Assembly: GCF_030160235.1 (NCBI RefSeq)
Contig: NZ_BSNY01000056.1
Coordinates: forward strand, 1 to 64,000
DNA length: 64,000 nucleotides
Source of the DNA: Mesorhizobium huakuii
GTDB taxonomy: Bacteria; Pseudomonadota; Alphaproteobacteria; Rhizobiales; Rhizobiaceae
Direction of reading: 5' to 3'
Below are positions 8,107 through 18,433 of the stretch, piece after piece. Numbering within the stretch: the stretch's first letter is position 1; each line of letters begins with the position of its first letter. Both the position numbers and the translations under genes were made by a program. Below the pieces are notes generated by a model. The model worked only from the letters and a program-made list of their open reading frames with translations. It was not told the origin of the DNA and made no database searches.

Positions 8107-8610
8107 TCAGTCGCCCATCTTCATCGCTTCGCACGACACGTCGGGGTTCATGTCGGCGAAGGTGCCTGTCGGGTTTTTCTTCCAGGCCCAGACATGCAGC
8201 TCATAGAAGGGCCCCAGTCCATACCGGTTGGGCGCGCTGTTGAAGTTGAACAGCTGTCCCTCCAGCGAAGCCGGCCCTTTCGAGGTGATATACTCGACCG
8301 CCACCAGCTTTTGCGTGCCGTCCGCCATCGGCTCGTACATGACGGCTTCCGGCCTCGCGAGATCGACCCGATCGTCCTTCAGATAGGCCGCGTTCACATA
8401 GTGAATGCCCATGGCGCCGCCGGTGATGCCACTGGCGCAAGGGATGGGTGCATAGCCTTCGGCGGTGGCCATCGCCACATTCTCGAAGCGGCTGTCGGCT
8501 ACCCGCACCTTCTCCTCCAGCGTGCCGGTGCCATTGGCATTCGCCGTCGTTGCCGCGATCGACAGGATCGACAGGTTGATGAGGTGCCTGGTCCACACAT
8601 GAATGTTCAT
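8107..8610 (-). CDS. Hypothetical secreted protein
   Basis: The product has 167 residues. The N-terminus (NLSILSIAATTANANG) is a probable signal peptide. The mature protein has a histidine-rich ending, ELHVWAWKKNPTGTFADMNP, then a Cys pair spread over the sequence (IPCASG and VSCEAM). The repeated pattern of EGYAPIPCASGI, GAMGIHYVN and HVWAWK is seen in secreted proteins of unknown function in several Proteobacteria; I cannot name a reaction. A GGAGAG ribosome site precedes the start. It is transcribed toward msrA and is probably monocistronic. Confidence 0.7.
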   Translation of the reverse strand: MNIHVWTRHLINLSILSIAATTANANGTGTLEEKVRVADSRFENVAMATAEGYAPIPCASGITGGAMGIHYVNAAYLKDDRVDLARPEAVMYEPMADGTQKLVAVEYITSKGPASLEGQLFNFNSAPNRYGLGPFYELHVWAWKKNPTGTFADMNPDVSCEAMKMGD

Positions 8611-8684
8611 ATTCTCTCCTGGTTTGTTGAGTGCGCGCGGGGGACAGCCGCCCCCGCCGCGAAGTCGGGGCTGGGCTTGGCGCG

Positions 8685-8885
8685 TTATCTGTCCGACCGG
8701 GTGAAATCCCAGTACTGCGGCAGCTCCACGAGCTCCGGCAAGCCGATGTCGCGTCTCAGATAATCGTCCTGCGGTGGCAATCCGCGCCGACTCGAGCGCA
8801 ATGGTGCGAACAGCAAGGTGGCAAGCCGCCGGACAAGCCGGCCCAGTAAAGGGCCTCGTCCGACTGGTCCCGAAGCCGCCGACAC
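8685..8885 (-). CDS. Possible DUF1127-like small protein
   Basis: The C-terminal part of this frame reads LPPQDDYLRRDIGLPE, which matches the DUF1127 ending (L-RDIG/L motif), preceded by the usual basic stretch. DUF1127 proteins are short; in some alphaproteobacteria they act in RNA turnover and phosphate or carbon control. The only plausible in-frame start is GTG at 8885, giving 66 residues, and it has no clear ribosome site. The gene may therefore be degenerate or begin elsewhere. It lies between two minus-strand genes, about 70 bases from each. Confidence 0.4.
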   Translation of the reverse strand: MSAASGPVGRGPLLGRLVRRLATLLFAPLRSSRRGLPPQDDYLRRDIGLPELVELPQYWDFTRSDR

Positions 8886-8952
8886 CTCGCTGGACGCGTT
8901 GTCAGGCAAGCCGCTATCGCCGCGAAGGGCAGTTGGATGCGCATTGCCGCGA

Positions 8953-9225
8953 TCAACGATAAAAGTAAGGGTCAAGAACCCGCACCTCCGTGATCTTGTC
9001 GACCGGGAGCGCGTTTTTCTGGGCGGTGCTGCGGATCGCTTCCGGCGAGGGCGCATCATAAATGCAGAAGCTCTGCTTCTTGTCCGGCGAGACGAAGGAC
9101 TGCACCCAGGTCACGCCCTTCTCGGCGTTGCGCATGATGACGCCGCCAAGCGCGTCGGCGCCGACATCGTTCATCGGCACGCTGAGGCCATTGGGAAATG
9201 TGCGTTCAACCACATAGCGAGGCAT
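8953..9225 (-). CDS. DUF4242 small protein (SCO4226-like)
   Basis: The product has 90 residues. MPRYVVERTFPNG, VTWVQSFVSPDKKQSFCIYD and PSPEAIRSTAQKNALPVDKI are the DUF4242 pattern. The family has a ferredoxin-like fold, and one Streptomyces member binds nickel. The start has AAAGGGAAA upstream. It is divergent from the large LuxR-type regulator, which could control it; that is only positional inference. Confidence 0.8.
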   Translation of the reverse strand: MPRYVVERTFPNGLSVPMNDVGADALGGVIMRNAEKGVTWVQSFVSPDKKQSFCIYDAPSPEAIRSTAQKNALPVDKITEVRVLDPYFYR

Positions 9226-9442
9226 ATTGGTTTTCCCTTTTCCATGGTTTCACGCTCGATTTGAGCGCGCCGGACATTGACCACGCTCGCCATGGACGCG
9301 CATCGGAGCCTTTCCCCATGTTTTGTGGGAAGATTCCCTATAATGGCGACGTTATGTGTGAGGTCGCACCGAAATGTGTGGAGGATCACATTGTCGGTCA
9401 TGGTCCCGGACGCTGGCGGGCGTCAGGGGAAACCGCCGAAAC

Positions 9443-12055
9443 ATGATCCTTTCTGGGCCTATGACGATGCTTCTGGAACGGCAGACACAGCTGGAGCAGC
9501 TGGACGGACTTCTCGCAGAGGCGGCGAATGGCCGCGGCCGCGTGGTGGCGCTGTCCGGCGAGGCAGGCGCCGGCAAGTCGGCGCTTGTCGAGGCTTTCGT
9601 TGGCAGCGTTGCCGATGGCACGCGCATCTTCCGCGGCGCCTGCGAGGATTTGTCGATCCCCGATCCGCTCGGGCCGCTCTACGATCTCGCCCGCGAGGCA
9701 CAATGGGCGATGCCGCGGGCGATCGACGCCCGGCAGGGGCAGAGGCTGCCCCTGTTTTCCGACGCGCTGGGAGTCTTCGAGGCAAGGACCCAGCCGACGC
9801 TCCTGGTGATCGAGGACCTGCACTGGGCCGACGACGCGACACTGGATTTCGTTCGCTTCCTCGGGCGCCGCATCGCCAATACCCACATCCTGCTCGCCCT
9901 GACGGCGCGCACCGACCGCAGTGAGGGGCAGATGCGCGTGCGCCGTGCGCTCGGCGAAATTCCCGCCGGCAACGTCACGCGCATCGATGTGCCCCTGCTG
10001 AGCGAGGCGGCGGTGCTGTTGCTTGCCAATGCCGCCGGCCGCGATGGCGATGCCATCTACCGCGCGACGGCGGGCAATGCCTTCTTCGTTACCGAGCTCT
10101 TGTGCGCGGACAATGAGATGACGCCACCCGCCAGCGTGCGCGATGCCGTCGTCGCACGGGCCGAACGGCTGTCGGCCGGCGCCCGCTCGATGCTCGATGC
10201 GGTTTCGGTCTTTCCCAGGCGCGCCGACGCGTGGGCCTTGCAGGGCCTGTGCGGCGTCGAAGCTGCCGGCCAGCTCGCGGAATGCGTGTCGAACGGCCTG
10301 CTCGACGATCTCGGTGACGGCTACGCCTTCCGGCACGAAATCGCGCGCCGCGCCATCGAGATGATGCTGACGACGAGTTCCAGGAGATTGTTCAATCAGC
10401 GTGCGCTGTCGGCGCTTCTGGAGAATGGTGGTGTCGCCACCGCGCGCCTCGTCCACCATGCGGTCGAGGCGCACAATCTGGAGGCGGTGCGCGAGTTCGC
10501 ACCGATCGCGGCTCGGGAGGCGTCGCGTGTCGGCGCCCATCGCGACGCCGCCGGCTACTACGAGGTTGCCCTGCGTCAGGCCGATAGCTTGCCTCAAGAT
10601 GAGCGCGCCGGCCTCTACGAACAATATGCGTTCGAGTGCCATTTGATCGCTCGCATAGACGAGGCCATCAAGGCGCAGGAACAGGCACGTGTGTTGCAAC
10701 AGGCGCTTGGCAACAGGCTGAAGGAAGGCGACAGCCTCCGATGGCTATCGCGCCTGGCCTATCTTCTGGGGGACCGACAGGCCGCCGACATGTACGGCGC
10801 ACAGGCGGTCGCGCTGCTGGAAACCGTTCCGGCCAGCGCCGAACTCGCCATGGCCTATTCGAACCTTTCGCAGCTCGCGATGCTGGCCGAAAGGCTGGAC
10901 GAGACGTTGTCGCTCGGCGCCAGGGCGATCGAACTCGCCGAACGGTTGAACAGGCCGGAAGTCGTTTGCCATGCTCTCAACAATGTCGGTGCCGCCGAAC
11001 AGTGGCTGGACCTGAGCAGCAGCAGGCTGCATCTTGCCCGCAGCCTCGAGATCGCGCTGGAGCAGAATTTTCAGGAACATGCCGCGCGCGCCTTCACCAA
11101 CTGCGCTTGTGGCGAGATGAACCAGTTGGGCTACAGCCAGGCCCAATCCTTCCTCGATCGCGGCATCGACTATTGCGTCGAGAACGATCTGGCGACCTGG
11201 CGCGATTACATGCGCGGCGTGCGGGCCCAGTTGTTGGTGCGCAACGGACGCTGGGATGACGCGGCCGCCGAGGCGCTGGATGTGATTGCCAACGACCGGG
11301 CGACGGCGCTGGTGCGCTATCCCGCCCTCGTAGCGCTGGCGCGGCTGAGGGTCCGCCGCGGCGACCCCTTGGCAGAGCCGCTCCTGGCGGAGATGAAGCG
11401 GTTTCTGGAGAAGGGCGCCGAACTGCAGCGGCTGTTGCCTTACGCGGCCGTGATGGCCGAACTGGCCTGGCTTGGGGAGGCGGACAAGGACGAGGCGCTG
11501 CGGCTGATCGGCCTTGCCGAGGGCATGTCGCCGACCCGGGCGGTCTTCGCCGAACTGGCCGGCTGGCGGCAGATGCTGGCACCCAGTGCGGATCCGGGCG
11601 ACACATCAGGCATGGCCGCGCCCTACCGGATGCTGCTGGCCGGCGACTGGCGGGCAGCGGCCACGGCGTGGGCCGAACTCGACGCGCCCTACGAACGCGC
11701 CCTGGCGCTCGCGCAGGGCGATGAGGCGGCACAGCGGGCGGCGCTGGAGATCCTTGAGCAGCTCGGCGCCCGGCCGGTCGCGAGCCATGTGCGCGACATC
11801 ATGCGGCGAAACGGCGTCATCCGCATCGCGCGTGGACCGCGCCGCGCCACGCGCGCCAACAGCGCCGGCCTGACCGAGCGCCAGATGGAAGTGCTGCAGC
11901 TGATCGAGCGCGGTCTCTCCAACAAGCGCATAGCCGAGCATCTCGCCATTTCACCCAAGACGGTCGATCACCACGTCTCGGCGGTGCTCGGCAAGCTGGA
12001 TGCCGTCTCACGCGGCGAGGCCTCCGCTGCCGCGCGCGCCAGCGGGCTGATCTGA
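9443..12055 (+). CDS. Large ATP-binding LuxR-family transcriptional regulator (LAL)
   Basis: The product has about 870 residues from the ATG at 9443, which follows AGGGGAA by 11 bases; the ATG at 9461 is an alternative. Walker A is GEAGAGKS (39-46) and Walker B is LLVIEDLHWADD (about 120-131), forming an AAA/STAND-type ATPase. The long middle is helical and TPR-like (repeated Ala/Leu-rich pairs such as LAMAYSNLSQLAMLAERLDE). The C-terminus is a LuxR helix-turn-helix: LTERQMEVLQLIERGLSNKR, then AEHLAISPKTVDHHVSAVLGKL. Such proteins are ligand-gated activators. Target and ligand cannot be read here, but the divergent DUF4242 and secreted-protein genes are the nearest candidates. Confidence 0.9.
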   Translation: MILSGPMTMLLERQTQLEQLDGLLAEAANGRGRVVALSGEAGAGKSALVEAFVGSVADGTRIFRGACEDLSIPDPLGPLYDLAREAQWAMPRAIDARQGQRLPLFSDALGVFEARTQPTLLVIEDLHWADDATLDFVRFLGRRIANTHILLALTARTDRSEGQMRVRRALGEIPAGNVTRIDVPLLSEAAVLLLANAAGRDGDAIYRATAGNAFFVTELLCADNEMTPPASVRDAVVARAERLSAGARSMLDAVSVFPRRADAWALQGLCGVEAAGQLAECVSNGLLDDLGDGYAFRHEIARRAIEMMLTTSSRRLFNQRALSALLENGGVATARLVHHAVEAHNLEAVREFAPIAAREASRVGAHRDAAGYYEVALRQADSLPQDERAGLYEQYAFECHLIARIDEAIKAQEQARVLQQALGNRLKEGDSLRWLSRLAYLLGDRQAADMYGAQAVALLETVPASAELAMAYSNLSQLAMLAERLDETLSLGARAIELAERLNRPEVVCHALNNVGAAEQWLDLSSSRLHLARSLEIALEQNFQEHAARAFTNCACGEMNQLGYSQAQSFLDRGIDYCVENDLATWRDYMRGVRAQLLVRNGRWDDAAAEALDVIANDRATALVRYPALVALARLRVRRGDPLAEPLLAEMKRFLEKGAELQRLLPYAAVMAELAWLGEADKDEALRLIGLAEGMSPTRAVFAELAGWRQMLAPSADPGDTSGMAAPYRMLLAGDWRAAATAWAELDAPYERALALAQGDEAAQRAALEILEQLGARPVASHVRDIMRRNGVIRIARGPRRATRANSAGLTERQMEVLQLIERGLSNKRIAEHLAISPKTVDHHVSAVLGKLDAVSRGEASAAARASGLI

Positions 12056-12086
12056 AGGCAGCAGGCCAGTTTGAACGGCCGGCATA

Positions 12087-13091
12087 TCAGTCGTAGGTCA
12101 GATCCGTCGCCTTGCCGCCGAACACCCGGTAGGCATAGAAGGAATAGAAGATGATGATCGGCAGCACCACCACCGTGCCGGCCAGGATGATGGCCAGGCT
12201 TTCGGTCGCGGACGCTGCCTGCCAGATGGTCAATTTATCGGGCACGACGAACGGGTAGAACGACCAGGCAAGGCCGGCAAAGCCGAGCGCGAAGATGGCG
12301 GCCAGCGTCAGGAACGGCGTCAGCGCATGGCGGTCGTCGGGCTTGGGCAGATGGAAGGTCTGCCGCCACAGCCACAGGAACAACAGCGCCGACAGGATCG
12401 GCAGCGGCGAGAGATACAGCATCTGCGGCCAGACGAACCATTTGTCGAAGATGCGCGGGCTGGCGAAAGGCGTGGCCAGCGACACCGCGGCCATGCCGAG
12501 CGCGGTCAGCACCAGCGCGGTGCGCAGCCAGCGCACCGCCTTCTTCTGCAGCTCGCCCTCGGTCTTGTAGATCACCCAGGCGGCCCCCATCGCCGCGTAG
12601 GCGGCGGCCAGGCAGAACGCCACCAGCACGCCGAACGCCATGCCGCCCAGGCCGACATCGAGGCCGAGCACATAGACGCCCAGCATATAGCCCTGCGCCA
12701 GCGAGGCGATGACGGAGCCAAGGAAGAAGATGCGGTTCCAGCGATGCTTCTTGCCGCTCGGCACCTTGGCGCGAAAATCGAAGGCGACGCCGCGCAGGAT
12801 CAGCCCGACCAGCAGCACGAAGACGGGAATGTAGAGCGCGGTGAGGATGACGCCATGCGCCAGGGGAAAGGCGACCAGCAACAGGCCGACGGCGAGCACC
12901 AGCCAGGTCTCGTTGGCGTCCCAGAACGGACCGATCGCCGCGATCATCGTGTCCTGTTCCGCGTCCTCGGCCGCGGCGAACAGGATGCCGATGCCGAGGT
13001 CGAAGCCGTCGAGGATGACATAGATCAGGATGGCGAGGCCCATCAGGCCGGCGAAGATGAGGGGGAGAGCGGTAGGCCAGTCGAAGGTCAT
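12087..13091 (-). CDS. cydB: Cytochrome bd-type (CIO) ubiquinol oxidase subunit II
   Basis: The product has 334 residues from the ATG at 13091. The N-terminus MTFDWPTALPLIFAGLMGLA leads to YVILDGFDLGIGILF, the standard CydB/CioB opening. About nine hydrophobic segments follow, with typical motifs FWDANETWLVLAVG, PVFVLLVGLILRGVAFDFR and FYPFVVPDKLTIW. It pairs with CydA encoded 5 bases upstream to form a quinol oxidase that reduces oxygen to water without proton pumping. No cydDC assembly transporter or cydX is visible nearby. Confidence 0.95.
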   Translation of the reverse strand: MTFDWPTALPLIFAGLMGLAILIYVILDGFDLGIGILFAAAEDAEQDTMIAAIGPFWDANETWLVLAVGLLLVAFPLAHGVILTALYIPVFVLLVGLILRGVAFDFRAKVPSGKKHRWNRIFFLGSVIASLAQGYMLGVYVLGLDVGLGGMAFGVLVAFCLAAAYAAMGAAWVIYKTEGELQKKAVRWLRTALVLTALGMAAVSLATPFASPRIFDKWFVWPQMLYLSPLPILSALLFLWLWRQTFHLPKPDDRHALTPFLTLAAIFALGFAGLAWSFYPFVVPDKLTIWQAASATESLAIILAGTVVVLPIIIFYSFYAYRVFGGKATDLTYD

Positions 13092-13096
13092 TTTTC

Positions 13097-14458
13097 TTAC
13101 TCCCCAGCCGCCGGCTGCGACATGGCTGTTTTCATGACGCCCGGCAGCGGTGATGAATCGCCATCCTTCGCCGCCTTCAGCGCCAGATGCACCAGCACGC
13201 CGAGATAGGCGATCAGCAGCAGCACGTAGAGGGTGAGGTAGACGGCGAGCGTCAGCGCGACATGGCTGCCCGCCACCGGGCCGACGGCATCGGCGGTCTT
13301 CAGCACGCCGGTGACCAGCCAGGGCTGGCGGCCGATCTCGGTGGTGTACCAGCCGGCCAGCGTCGCCAGCCAGCCCGACAGTGCCATCGGCACCATCAGC
13401 ATGGCGAGCGGCTTCGGCAGGCTGTGGCGGCGCTTGAGGAAGAAGGCGGCCGACCACGAGACGGCGAGCATCAACAGGCCGGTGCCGACCATGATGCGGA
13501 AACTCCAGAACAGCGGAAAGACCGGCGGATGGTTGCCGGGGTAGTCGTTCAGGCCGGGCACCACGCCGCTGGTCGAGTGCCGCAGCACCAGGCTGGCGCC
13601 GTCGGGAATGGCGACCTCGAACCGGTTTTCCTTGGCCGCCTCGTCGGGCAGCGCGAACAGCACCAGCGGCACGTTGGGGCCGGTGTTCCAGTTGGCCTCC
13701 ATAGCGGCGATCTTCTGCGGCTGGTGCTCCAGCGTGTTCAGCCCGTGCTGGTCGCCGGCAAAGATCTGGATGGGGATCAGGACCGCCGCGGTGAAGACGC
13801 CGGTGCGCAGCGCCTTCCACATCGATTCCGAGCGGTCGCCGTTGAGATAGCGCAGCGCCGACAGGCCGGCGACGAGGAACGATACCGTCAGACCGGAGGC
13901 GAGCAGCATGTGGACCAGCCGGTAAGGCATGGACGGGTTGAAGACGATGGCCCACCAGTCGACGGCATGCGCCTTGCCGTCGATCATCTCGAAGCCGGCC
14001 GGCGTCTGCATCCAGGAATTCAGCGCTATGATCCAGAAGGCGGACAGCGTGGTGCCGCCGGCGACCAGCACCGTCGCCAGCGTGTGGACGCGGTTGGAGA
14101 CGCGGCGGAAGCCGAACAGCATGATGCCGAGGAAGGCCGCCTCGAGGAAGAAGGCCGTGAGGATCTCATAGGCCAGCAGCGGCCCGGCGATGTTGCCGAC
14201 ATGCTCCATATAGCCCGGCCAGTTGGTGCCGAACTGGAAGCTCATGGTGACGCCCGACACCACGCCCATGGCGAAGGAGAGCGCGAACACCTTCACCCAG
14301 GTGAAATAGGCGCGCATCCAGGCGGAATCGTTGGTCGCGTTGTAGCGCAGCTTGAAGAACAGCAGCACCCAGCCAAGGGCAATGGTGATGGTCGGAAACA
14401 GAATATGAAACGAAATATTCGCGCCGAACTGGATGCGCGACAGTATGAGCGGGTCCAT
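13097..14458 (-). CDS. cydA: Cytochrome bd-type (CIO) ubiquinol oxidase subunit I
   Basis: The product has 453 residues, starting MDPLILSRIQFGANISFHIL. The heme-ligand histidine is His18 in SFHILF, a second ligand histidine lies in PYRLVHMLLASG, and the quinone-binding region contains GDQHGLNTLEHQPQKIAAME. The Q-loop is short, as in cyanide-insensitive (CIO) oxidases and unlike the long E. coli form. The oxidase probably supports respiration at low oxygen or under respiratory inhibition. It is first in a cydA-cydB operon, divergent from an ABC transporter. I saw no convincing FNR/FixK box (TTGAT-N4-ATCAA) in 14459-14698. Confidence 0.96.
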   Translation of the reverse strand: MDPLILSRIQFGANISFHILFPTITIALGWVLLFFKLRYNATNDSAWMRAYFTWVKVFALSFAMGVVSGVTMSFQFGTNWPGYMEHVGNIAGPLLAYEILTAFFLEAAFLGIMLFGFRRVSNRVHTLATVLVAGGTTLSAFWIIALNSWMQTPAGFEMIDGKAHAVDWWAIVFNPSMPYRLVHMLLASGLTVSFLVAGLSALRYLNGDRSESMWKALRTGVFTAAVLIPIQIFAGDQHGLNTLEHQPQKIAAMEANWNTGPNVPLVLFALPDEAAKENRFEVAIPDGASLVLRHSTSGVVPGLNDYPGNHPPVFPLFWSFRIMVGTGLLMLAVSWSAAFFLKRRHSLPKPLAMLMVPMALSGWLATLAGWYTTEIGRQPWLVTGVLKTADAVGPVAGSHVALTLAVYLTLYVLLLIAYLGVLVHLALKAAKDGDSSPLPGVMKTAMSQPAAGE

Positions 14459-14698
14459 GGCGGGCTCCGGCTGCTGGAAGTACTGGCAAAGGATAGGCCC
14501 GAAGCCGGTTCAGGTCAAAGCGGCGTCCTGCCGCGAGGCTGAACGCCACAGGACAATTTTACCGGTTCATGCGCCACATCTCCAGCCATTCCCGGCACTG
14601 GCTGTCCAGAACTGTCAGCAGCGCCATTGACTTGCGGTTGCACGCGACGGCATTCGGCCTATATCAGGGGACCTCTTTCAGGCAGTCGTTTTCCAGCC

Positions 14699-15621
<923 letters not shown>

Positions 15622-15625
<4 letters not shown>

Positions 15626-16383
15626 ACCTGCGCGCAGTCTGGGCGATCTACCGGGTCGAGATGGCGCGTGCCTTCCGCACCGTGCTGCAGAGCATCATCT
15701 CGCCGGTCATCTCGACATCGCTCTACTTCGTCGTCTTCGGCTCGGCCATCGGCTCGCGCATCACCGAGATCGACGGCATCAGCTACGGCGCCTTCATCGT
15801 GCCGGGGTTGATCATGCTGTCGCTCTTGACGCAGTCGATCTCCAACGCCTCCTTCGCCATCTATTTCCCGAAATTCGTCGGCTCGATCTATGAGCTTCTG
15901 TCGGCGCCGGTCTCCTATCTGGAGATCGTCATCGCCTATGTCGGCGGCGCGGCGACCAAGTCGATCATCCTCGGCCTGATCATCCTCGCCACCGCCTCGC
16001 TGTTCGTGCCGCTTCACATCGAACATCCGTTCTGGATGATCGGCTTCCTGGTGCTGACGGCGGTGACATTCAGCCTGTTCGGCTTCATCATCGGCATCTG
16101 GGCGAAAAGCTTCGAGCAGCTGCAGCTGGTGCCGCTGCTGATCGTCACGCCGCTCACCTTTCTCGGCGGCAGCTTCTATTCGATCCACATGCTGCCCGGC
16201 ATCTGGAAGACGATCACGCTGTTCAATCCGGTCGTGTATCTGATCAGCGGCTTCCGCTGGAGTTTCTACGGCAAGGCCGACGTCTCGGTCGGCGTCAGCC
16301 TGGGCATGACGCTGGTCTTCCTGGCCGTCTGCATCGCCATCGTCGCCTGGATCTTCAAGACCGGCTACCGGCTGCGGAACTGA
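15622..16383 (+). CDS. ABC-2 type permease (YadH-like)
   Basis: The product has 253 residues with six hydrophobic segments and the ABC-2 motif [16 protein letters not shown] near residues 54-69. Near the C-terminus [20 protein letters not shown] and [15 protein letters not shown] are diagnostic of YadH/NodJ-type permeases. It forms an exporter with the ATPase whose gene overlaps by 4 bases. The pair is transcribed divergently from cydAB, and nothing in the context names the substrate. Confidence 0.92.
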
Positions 16384-16437
16384 CGCAGTGCTAAAGTCGT
16401 CGTCCTAGGGCGATACAGGAGCGAAGCTCCTTCGACC

Positions 16438-16623
16438 TCACTGCGACCAATATTGCCAGGCCCAGTAGAAGCTTTCGTCGCGCGGCGGCAGGCGGTCGCG
16501 GCCAGCTGGGAATTGGACCGGCGCCGGCGAACGCTCCTGCCTCGCCGCCCTTTCGTCGGGGGCAAGGCCGAGCAGCCAGGCGCCGAAATGGGCGAACAGC
16601 ACGGCGGTGGAATGGGTCGTCAT
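16438..16623 (-). CDS. Small hypothetical protein at the end of the tau operon
   Basis: The product has 61 residues from the ATG at 16623, which sits 7 bases after AGGAG; upstream starts are poorer. The N-terminus is HSTAVLFAHFGAWLLGL, one hydrophobic stretch. The rest is Arg/Pro-rich and ends in an aromatic cluster, ESFYWAWQYWSQ. No family recognised. It begins 26 bases after the tauC-like stop on the same strand, so it may be co-transcribed. Confidence 0.5.
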   Translation of the reverse strand: MTTHSTAVLFAHFGAWLLGLAPDERAARQERSPAPVQFPAGRDRLPPRDESFYWAWQYWSQ

Positions 16624-16649
16624 CGTCATTCTCCTGCGCTTGCGGTTGA

Positions 16650-17510
16650 TCATTCCCGTCCCGCCCACGGGACGAGCGCGCGCTCGATCCGGCGGATGGT
16701 GAATTCGAGCACGAAGGCGATGGCGGCGATCACCAGAATGCCCATGATCACCACGTCGGTGACCAGGAACTGCGCCGCCGACTGGATCATGAAGCCAAGC
16801 CCGCGCGTCGCCGCCACCAGTTCAGCCGCGACCAGTGTCGACCAGCCGGCACCAAGCGCGATGCGCAGCCCGGTCAGGATCGCGGGCAGCGCGCTGGGCA
16901 GGATGACGTGGCGGACCACCTGGCGCTTCGTCGCGCCGAGCGAGCGCGCCGCGTTGATGCGCTCCTGCGAAACGCCGCGAACGCCCGATGCGGTCGACAG
17001 CGCCACCGGCGCCAGCATGGCGATGGCGATCACCAGGATCTTCGACGGCTCGCCGATGCCGAACCAGATGATGACCAGCGGCAGATAGGCGAGCGGCGGG
17101 ATCGGCCGCAGGAATTCCAGCAGCGGATCGAAGATGCCGCGGCCGATGGTGCTGATGCCGATGGCAAGACCTACCGGCACCCCGACGAGCATGGCCGCGA
17201 CCAGCGCGGCGAACACCCGGCCCAGGCTTGCGACGGTGTGCTGCAGCAGCGTCGCGTCGACGAAGCCATCGCTGACGACGACGATGAATTTGTTCCACAC
17301 GGCGACGGGCGAGGGCAGGAAGACCGGAGAAACCAGTTGCAGGCGGGCCGACAGCGCCCACGCCGCCAGCACCAGCAGGATGGTGGCCGCGCTGATCATG
17401 CGCGCCGAGACACCCCGGCGTTTCGGGCTCGGCCGCGACCACGGCACCGACAGGCCGGCGGCCTCTTCAGTCCTGGGGCCGGCGCGCTCGGTGTAGGAGA
17501 AGATGGTCAT
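16650..17510 (-). CDS. tauC: Taurine/sulfonate ABC transporter permease
   Basis: The product has 286 residues with six membrane segments in a SsuC/TauC-type binding-protein-dependent permease. The EAA loop is visible as ERINAARSLGATKRQVVRHV followed by ILPSALPAILTGLRIALGAG. It overlaps the ATPase gene by 4 bases (ATGA). Together with TauA and TauB it would import taurine or another sulfonate as a sulfur, carbon or nitrogen source. Adjacent desulfonation enzymes (TauD or Tpa/Xsc) are absent, so the substrate assignment rests on TauA. Confidence 0.9.
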   Translation of the reverse strand: MTIFSYTERAGPRTEEAAGLSVPWSRPSPKRRGVSARMISAATILLVLAAWALSARLQLVSPVFLPSPVAVWNKFIVVVSDGFVDATLLQHTVASLGRVFAALVAAMLVGVPVGLAIGISTIGRGIFDPLLEFLRPIPPLAYLPLVIIWFGIGEPSKILVIAIAMLAPVALSTASGVRGVSQERINAARSLGATKRQVVRHVILPSALPAILTGLRIALGAGWSTLVAAELVAATRGLGFMIQSAAQFLVTDVVIMGILVIAAIAFVLEFTIRRIERALVPWAGRE

Positions 17511-18274
17511 GCCGTTTCTCCCTCGACGATGGCATCGGTCAGTTCGCCGCGCGCCTTGGCGAAGGCCGGGTCGGCCTTGACCGCGCGGATGGTCTCGCCC
17601 GCGGCGTAGCGCCTGGCGAAACCCGGCTCGAAGGTGCGCACGACCCGGCCGGGGCCTGGCGCCAGCACGACGATGCGGGTGGCGAGCACCAGCGCTTCCT
17701 CGATGCCGTGGGTGACCATCAGCACGCCGGCATGGCTTGCCTTCCAGAGATCGAGCAGGGTCGTCTGCATGCGCTCGCGCGTCAGCGCATCGAGCGCGCC
17801 GAGCGGCTCGTCGAGCAGCAGGAATTGCGGTTCGGCGGCGAGCGCGCGGGCAAGGCCGACGCGCTGGCGCATGCCGCCGGAAAGCTCCCAGATGCGCTTG
17901 TCGCCGGCATCGCCGAGCTTGACCAGCGCCAGAAGCTCGTCGGCACGGCGCGCCCGCTCAGCCGGGCGGACACCGCGCAGGCGCAGCGCGAAGGCGACGT
18001 TTTCGCGCGCGGTCAGCCAGGGAAACAACGCATCGTTCTGGAACACCACGGCGCGATCCGAGCCAGGCTCCGTGATCGGCCGGCCGTCGATCGTGGCGCT
18101 GCCGCGCGCCGGCGTGACCAGGCCGGCGGCGACATTGAGCAGCGAGGTCTTGCCGCAGCCGGAACGGCCGACAAGGACGACGAAATCATCCCCGGCGACG
18201 TCGATCGACACACGCTCGACGGCGGGGTAGCCGTCATAGTGGATCGAGATCTTGTCGAGCACGAGATGCGGCAT
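17507..18274 (-). CDS. tauB: Taurine/sulfonate ABC transporter ATP-binding protein
   Basis: The product has 255 residues from the ATG at 18274 (MPHLVLDKISIHYDG), preceded by GAGAGG. Walker A is GRSGCGKTSL, the Q-loop VVFQNDALFPWLT, the signature LSGGMRQRVGLARAL, Walker B FLLLDEPLGALD, and the switch histidine MVTHGIEEAL. This matches TauB/SsuB ATPases. It is the middle gene of tauABC. Confidence 0.92.
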   Translation of the reverse strand: MPHLVLDKISIHYDGYPAVERVSIDVAGDDFVVLVGRSGCGKTSLLNVAAGLVTPARGSATIDGRPITEPGSDRAVVFQNDALFPWLTARENVAFALRLRGVRPAERARRADELLALVKLGDAGDKRIWELSGGMRQRVGLARALAAEPQFLLLDEPLGALDALTRERMQTTLLDLWKASHAGVLMVTHGIEEALVLATRIVVLAPGPGRVVRTFEPGFARRYAAGETIRAVKADPAFAKARGELTDAIVEGETA

Positions 18275-18433
18275 GGGGCCTCTCAAGGACGTTCATCGAA
18301 ACTCGCCTGCCCCGAAACCGCGCCTCGTCAGCGGTTCGGGGGCAGGCACGCGCGGCGTCAGGGAAGGGCGCGCGAGCCATTTGAGCGCCGCCGCATTGCC
18401 GTCAGGACATGCGGGGACGCTTCAGCACTGGGC

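Noticed and set aside
12327-14542. Long plus-strand frames opposite cydAB
   Set aside because: They have no known motif, and composition is typical of antisense to membrane proteins.
14459-14698. FNR/FixK box for cydAB
   Set aside because: No TTGAT-N4-ATCAA or close variant is present; TTGACTTGCGG at 14627 lacks the second half.
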